This document shows, one piece after another, positions 62,645-64,000 of a stretch of 64,000 nucleotides of DNA. This stretch comes from Streptomyces roseirectus. Lineage in GTDB: Bacteria; Actinomycetota; Actinomycetes; Streptomycetales; Streptomycetaceae. The stretch is taken from positions 1,550,001-1,614,000 of the forward strand of contig NZ_CP060828.1 of the NCBI RefSeq assembly GCF_014489635.1, given 5' to 3'. Position numbers and translations under genes: made by a program. Below the pieces are notes generated by a model. The model was not told the origin of the DNA and did no database searches. It saw only the letters and a list, made by a program, of their open reading frames with translations. How positions within the stretch are numbered: position 1 is the stretch's first letter; each line of letters opens with the position of its first letter.

Positions 62645-63742
62645 CTATTTCTGACCGGGTCGGACGTCCAGGAGCGAGGCGAGCCGGGATTCCTGCGCGC
62701 TCAGTGCCTCGGGGGTGCGGGGGCGGGCCGCGCGGAAGGCGTCCATGCGGCGCTCCAGTTCGCGGCGGCGGGCGCCGGGGTCCGCGCACCAGAGCTGGAA
62801 GAAGCCGCCGGAGCGCAGGACGACGACGGAGCCGAGGGCGGGGAGGTCGCCGGTGAGGCCGTCCCCGGCGGGGCCGGCGCCCGTGAAGTCGTCCTCCGCG
62901 AGGCGCACGCGGTGCATGCCGTCGGGGTCGCGGTGGGGCGGGTGGGCGGCGAGGCCGCGGCGGCTCAGCCAGCGCCCTGCCTCCTCCTCGAACGCCTTGC
63001 GGGCCCGGCGGCCCGCGTCGGCGAGGGCGCTCAGGCAGGCGGGCGAGCGGTCCAGGGCCCGGCTGAGGACGGGGTCGGGTTCGCCCCGGCGGGGGCGGGT
63101 GCAGACGAGGTGGCGGGCGTCCCCGGTGCGCACGACGTGGGCGAGCAGGTACTCGACGTCCCAGGTCAGGGCCTTCGGGTCGGCGACGCCGGGTTCCGCG
63201 AGGGCGTGCGCGGCCTCCGGGCGGAACGGGTCGGGGGCCAGCAGGGGCGGGGGCGACGTCCAGGTGTCGAGGGGCGCGGGTCCCGCCGGGCCCTTCTCGG
63301 CGTGGCCCTCGGCCAGCGGGGTGCCGGTCCAGGCGTCGAAGTACACGACGCGGCGGTCGCCGAGCTTCACCGTGTACATCTCGCCGTCCGCCAGGGAGCG
63401 CCGGCCCAGGTCGGTGAGGGTCAGCCGGCCCCGGTCCTCGGTGAGATGGCCGACGGCCCTGAGGTAGGCGAGGGCCTGGCGGGTCAGCGCCGGGTCCAGG
63501 GCGAGGAACGTGGCCAGCTCGTCGGGCGTGGTGAGGCCGGCCTCCTCGACGCCGCGGCTCAGGTAGCGGTCGACGAGCTGGTAGGGCTCGGCCGTGGTGA
63601 CCCTCGCCTCGACCTCCACCCGCCATACGGGCAGCAGGAGTTGGTGCACCGACTCGGGGGCGGCGCGCAGCTGGAACGCCGCGTGCTCGACCGCGCGGGC
63701 GGGCGGGAAGCCGAGGGGGTTGCTGCGGGGACGGGGGATCAT
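62645..63742 (-). CDS. Unknown protein with winged-helix-like segment, coupled to helicase
   Basis: 365 residues, no family recognised. Residues about 70-125 (LATFLALDPALTRQALAYLRAVGHL, then LTLTDLGRRSLADG) look like a winged helix in which ...LTDLG is the wing. The rest is soluble, Arg- and Asp-rich, with FFQLWCADPGARRRELERRMDAF near the end. No transmembrane segment. Its start overlaps the stop of the preceding helicase gene by 4 nt (ATGA), implying joint function with the helicase, perhaps in DNA processing. Confidence 0.65.
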   Translation of the reverse strand: MIPRPRSNPLGFPPARAVEHAAFQLRAAPESVHQLLLPVWRVEVEARVTTAEPYQLVDRYLSRGVEEAGLTTPDELATFLALDPALTRQALAYLRAVGHLTEDRGRLTLTDLGRRSLADGEMYTVKLGDRRVVYFDAWTGTPLAEGHAEKGPAGPAPLDTWTSPPPLLAPDPFRPEAAHALAEPGVADPKALTWDVEYLLAHVVRTGDARHLVCTRPRRGEPDPVLSRALDRSPACLSALADAGRRARKAFEEEAGRWLSRRGLAAHPPHRDPDGMHRVRLAEDDFTGAGPAGDGLTGDLPALGSVVVLRSGGFFQLWCADPGARRRELERRMDAFRAARPRTPEALSAQESRLASLLDVRPGQK

Positions 63743-64000
63743 GCCGTGCGGGCTCCCAGACGTGCTTGCAGGTCGCGCGACGGCAGTGACTCGCCGACCG
63801 TCGCGGTGTGGTCGCGCAGGGCGCGGGCCAAGGCGCGGAACCCGTCGTCCGTGGCCCGGGTGAGGGTGTCGAAGTCCCCGACGAGGACCAGGCGGCGCCG
63901 GGCGCGGGTGAACGCGACGTTGGCGCGCCGCAGTTCGTCCAGGAAGCCGACCGTGCCGGCCGGGTTGCTGCGGGTGAACCCGTAGAGGACCACGTCGCGT
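63739..64000 (-). CDS. Superfamily 1 helicase (AAA_12/UPF1-like), 3' end only
   Basis: Eighty-six C-terminal residues are visible; the gene continues past the right edge. RDVVLYGFTRSN and RRANVAFTRARRRLVLVGD are motifs V-VI of UvrD/UPF1-type SF1 helicases, including the arginine finger region. The tail is an alpha-helical stretch ending in ARLGART. It overlaps the downstream unknown gene by 4 nt. Confidence 0.85.
   Translation of the reverse strand, partial: RDVVLYGFTRSNPAGTVGFLDELRRANVAFTRARRRLVLVGDFDTLTRATDDGFRALARALRDHTATVGESLPSRDLQARLGARTA

Overview
The window is very GC-rich, with strong third-position G/C bias, a high proportion of GTG and TTG starts, a WhiB-family regulator, an SsgA-like sporulation protein, twin-arginine secreted enzymes and a pcaIJFHGBL operon. 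Together these point to a Streptomyces chromosome. Gene content and order recall, from memory, the S. coelicolor SCO6691-SCO6722 neighbourhood: phospholipase C, the pca operon with PcaV, small laccase, and SsgD. No tRNA, rRNA, CRISPR array or insertion sequence was seen.

Layout. 1-14066: the 3' part of a D-amino-acid-oxidase-like gene, a secreted X-Pro peptidase, a PfkB kinase coupled to a macro-domain protein, an AnsP-type asparagine permease, a three-gene beta-oxidation/CoA operon (mcr, thiolase, fadB) under a palindrome-rich promoter, a saccharopine-dehydrogenase-like protein, a tiny membrane protein, endonuclease V and a secreted Asp-box protein. 14067-14898 shows no convincing gene. 14899-22292: SsgD-like protein, an ABC-F ATPase behind a leader with a three-codon upstream ORF, DDAH, an acyl-ACP desaturase behind a triple tandem operator, a Wbl protein, a two-domain VOC protein and a LacI regulator with a large low-complexity insertion. 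22345-31340: small laccase, divergent from two coupled secreted proteins (ThuA + sugar dehydrogenase; cupredoxin + Ig-like repeats + DUF1080), a LigD-type polymerase and an ATP-dependent ligase, and a DUF3048 lipoprotein. 31345-38466: pcaV and the divergent pca operon for protocatechuate catabolism, whose genes mostly overlap by 1-4 nt.

38467-50235: an LAL-like ATPase without a HTH, a DUF2510 membrane protein, a gene-poor stretch, a TetR regulator with four evenly spaced operators in front of a PAP2 phosphatase and a DMT transporter, an eCIS-core (DUF4157) protein with a C-terminal domain resembling anthrax edema factor/ExoY cyclases, and a Tat-exported phospholipase C. 50433-62463 (minus strand): a tight six-gene operon made of a von Willebrand A membrane protein, a giant tubulin/FtsZ-like protein, a membrane protein, a degenerate kinase-like protein, a P-loop GTPase with a Cys-pair head, and a GAP1-like membrane-anchored protein. 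This resembles the FtsZ-like/vWA/GTPase membrane-remodelling system predicted by comparative genomics and the GTPase/GAP1 conflict systems, and is the most interesting locus here together with the DUF4157-cyclase-like protein. The window ends with an unknown winged-helix-like protein coupled to the 3' end of a superfamily 1 helicase gene.
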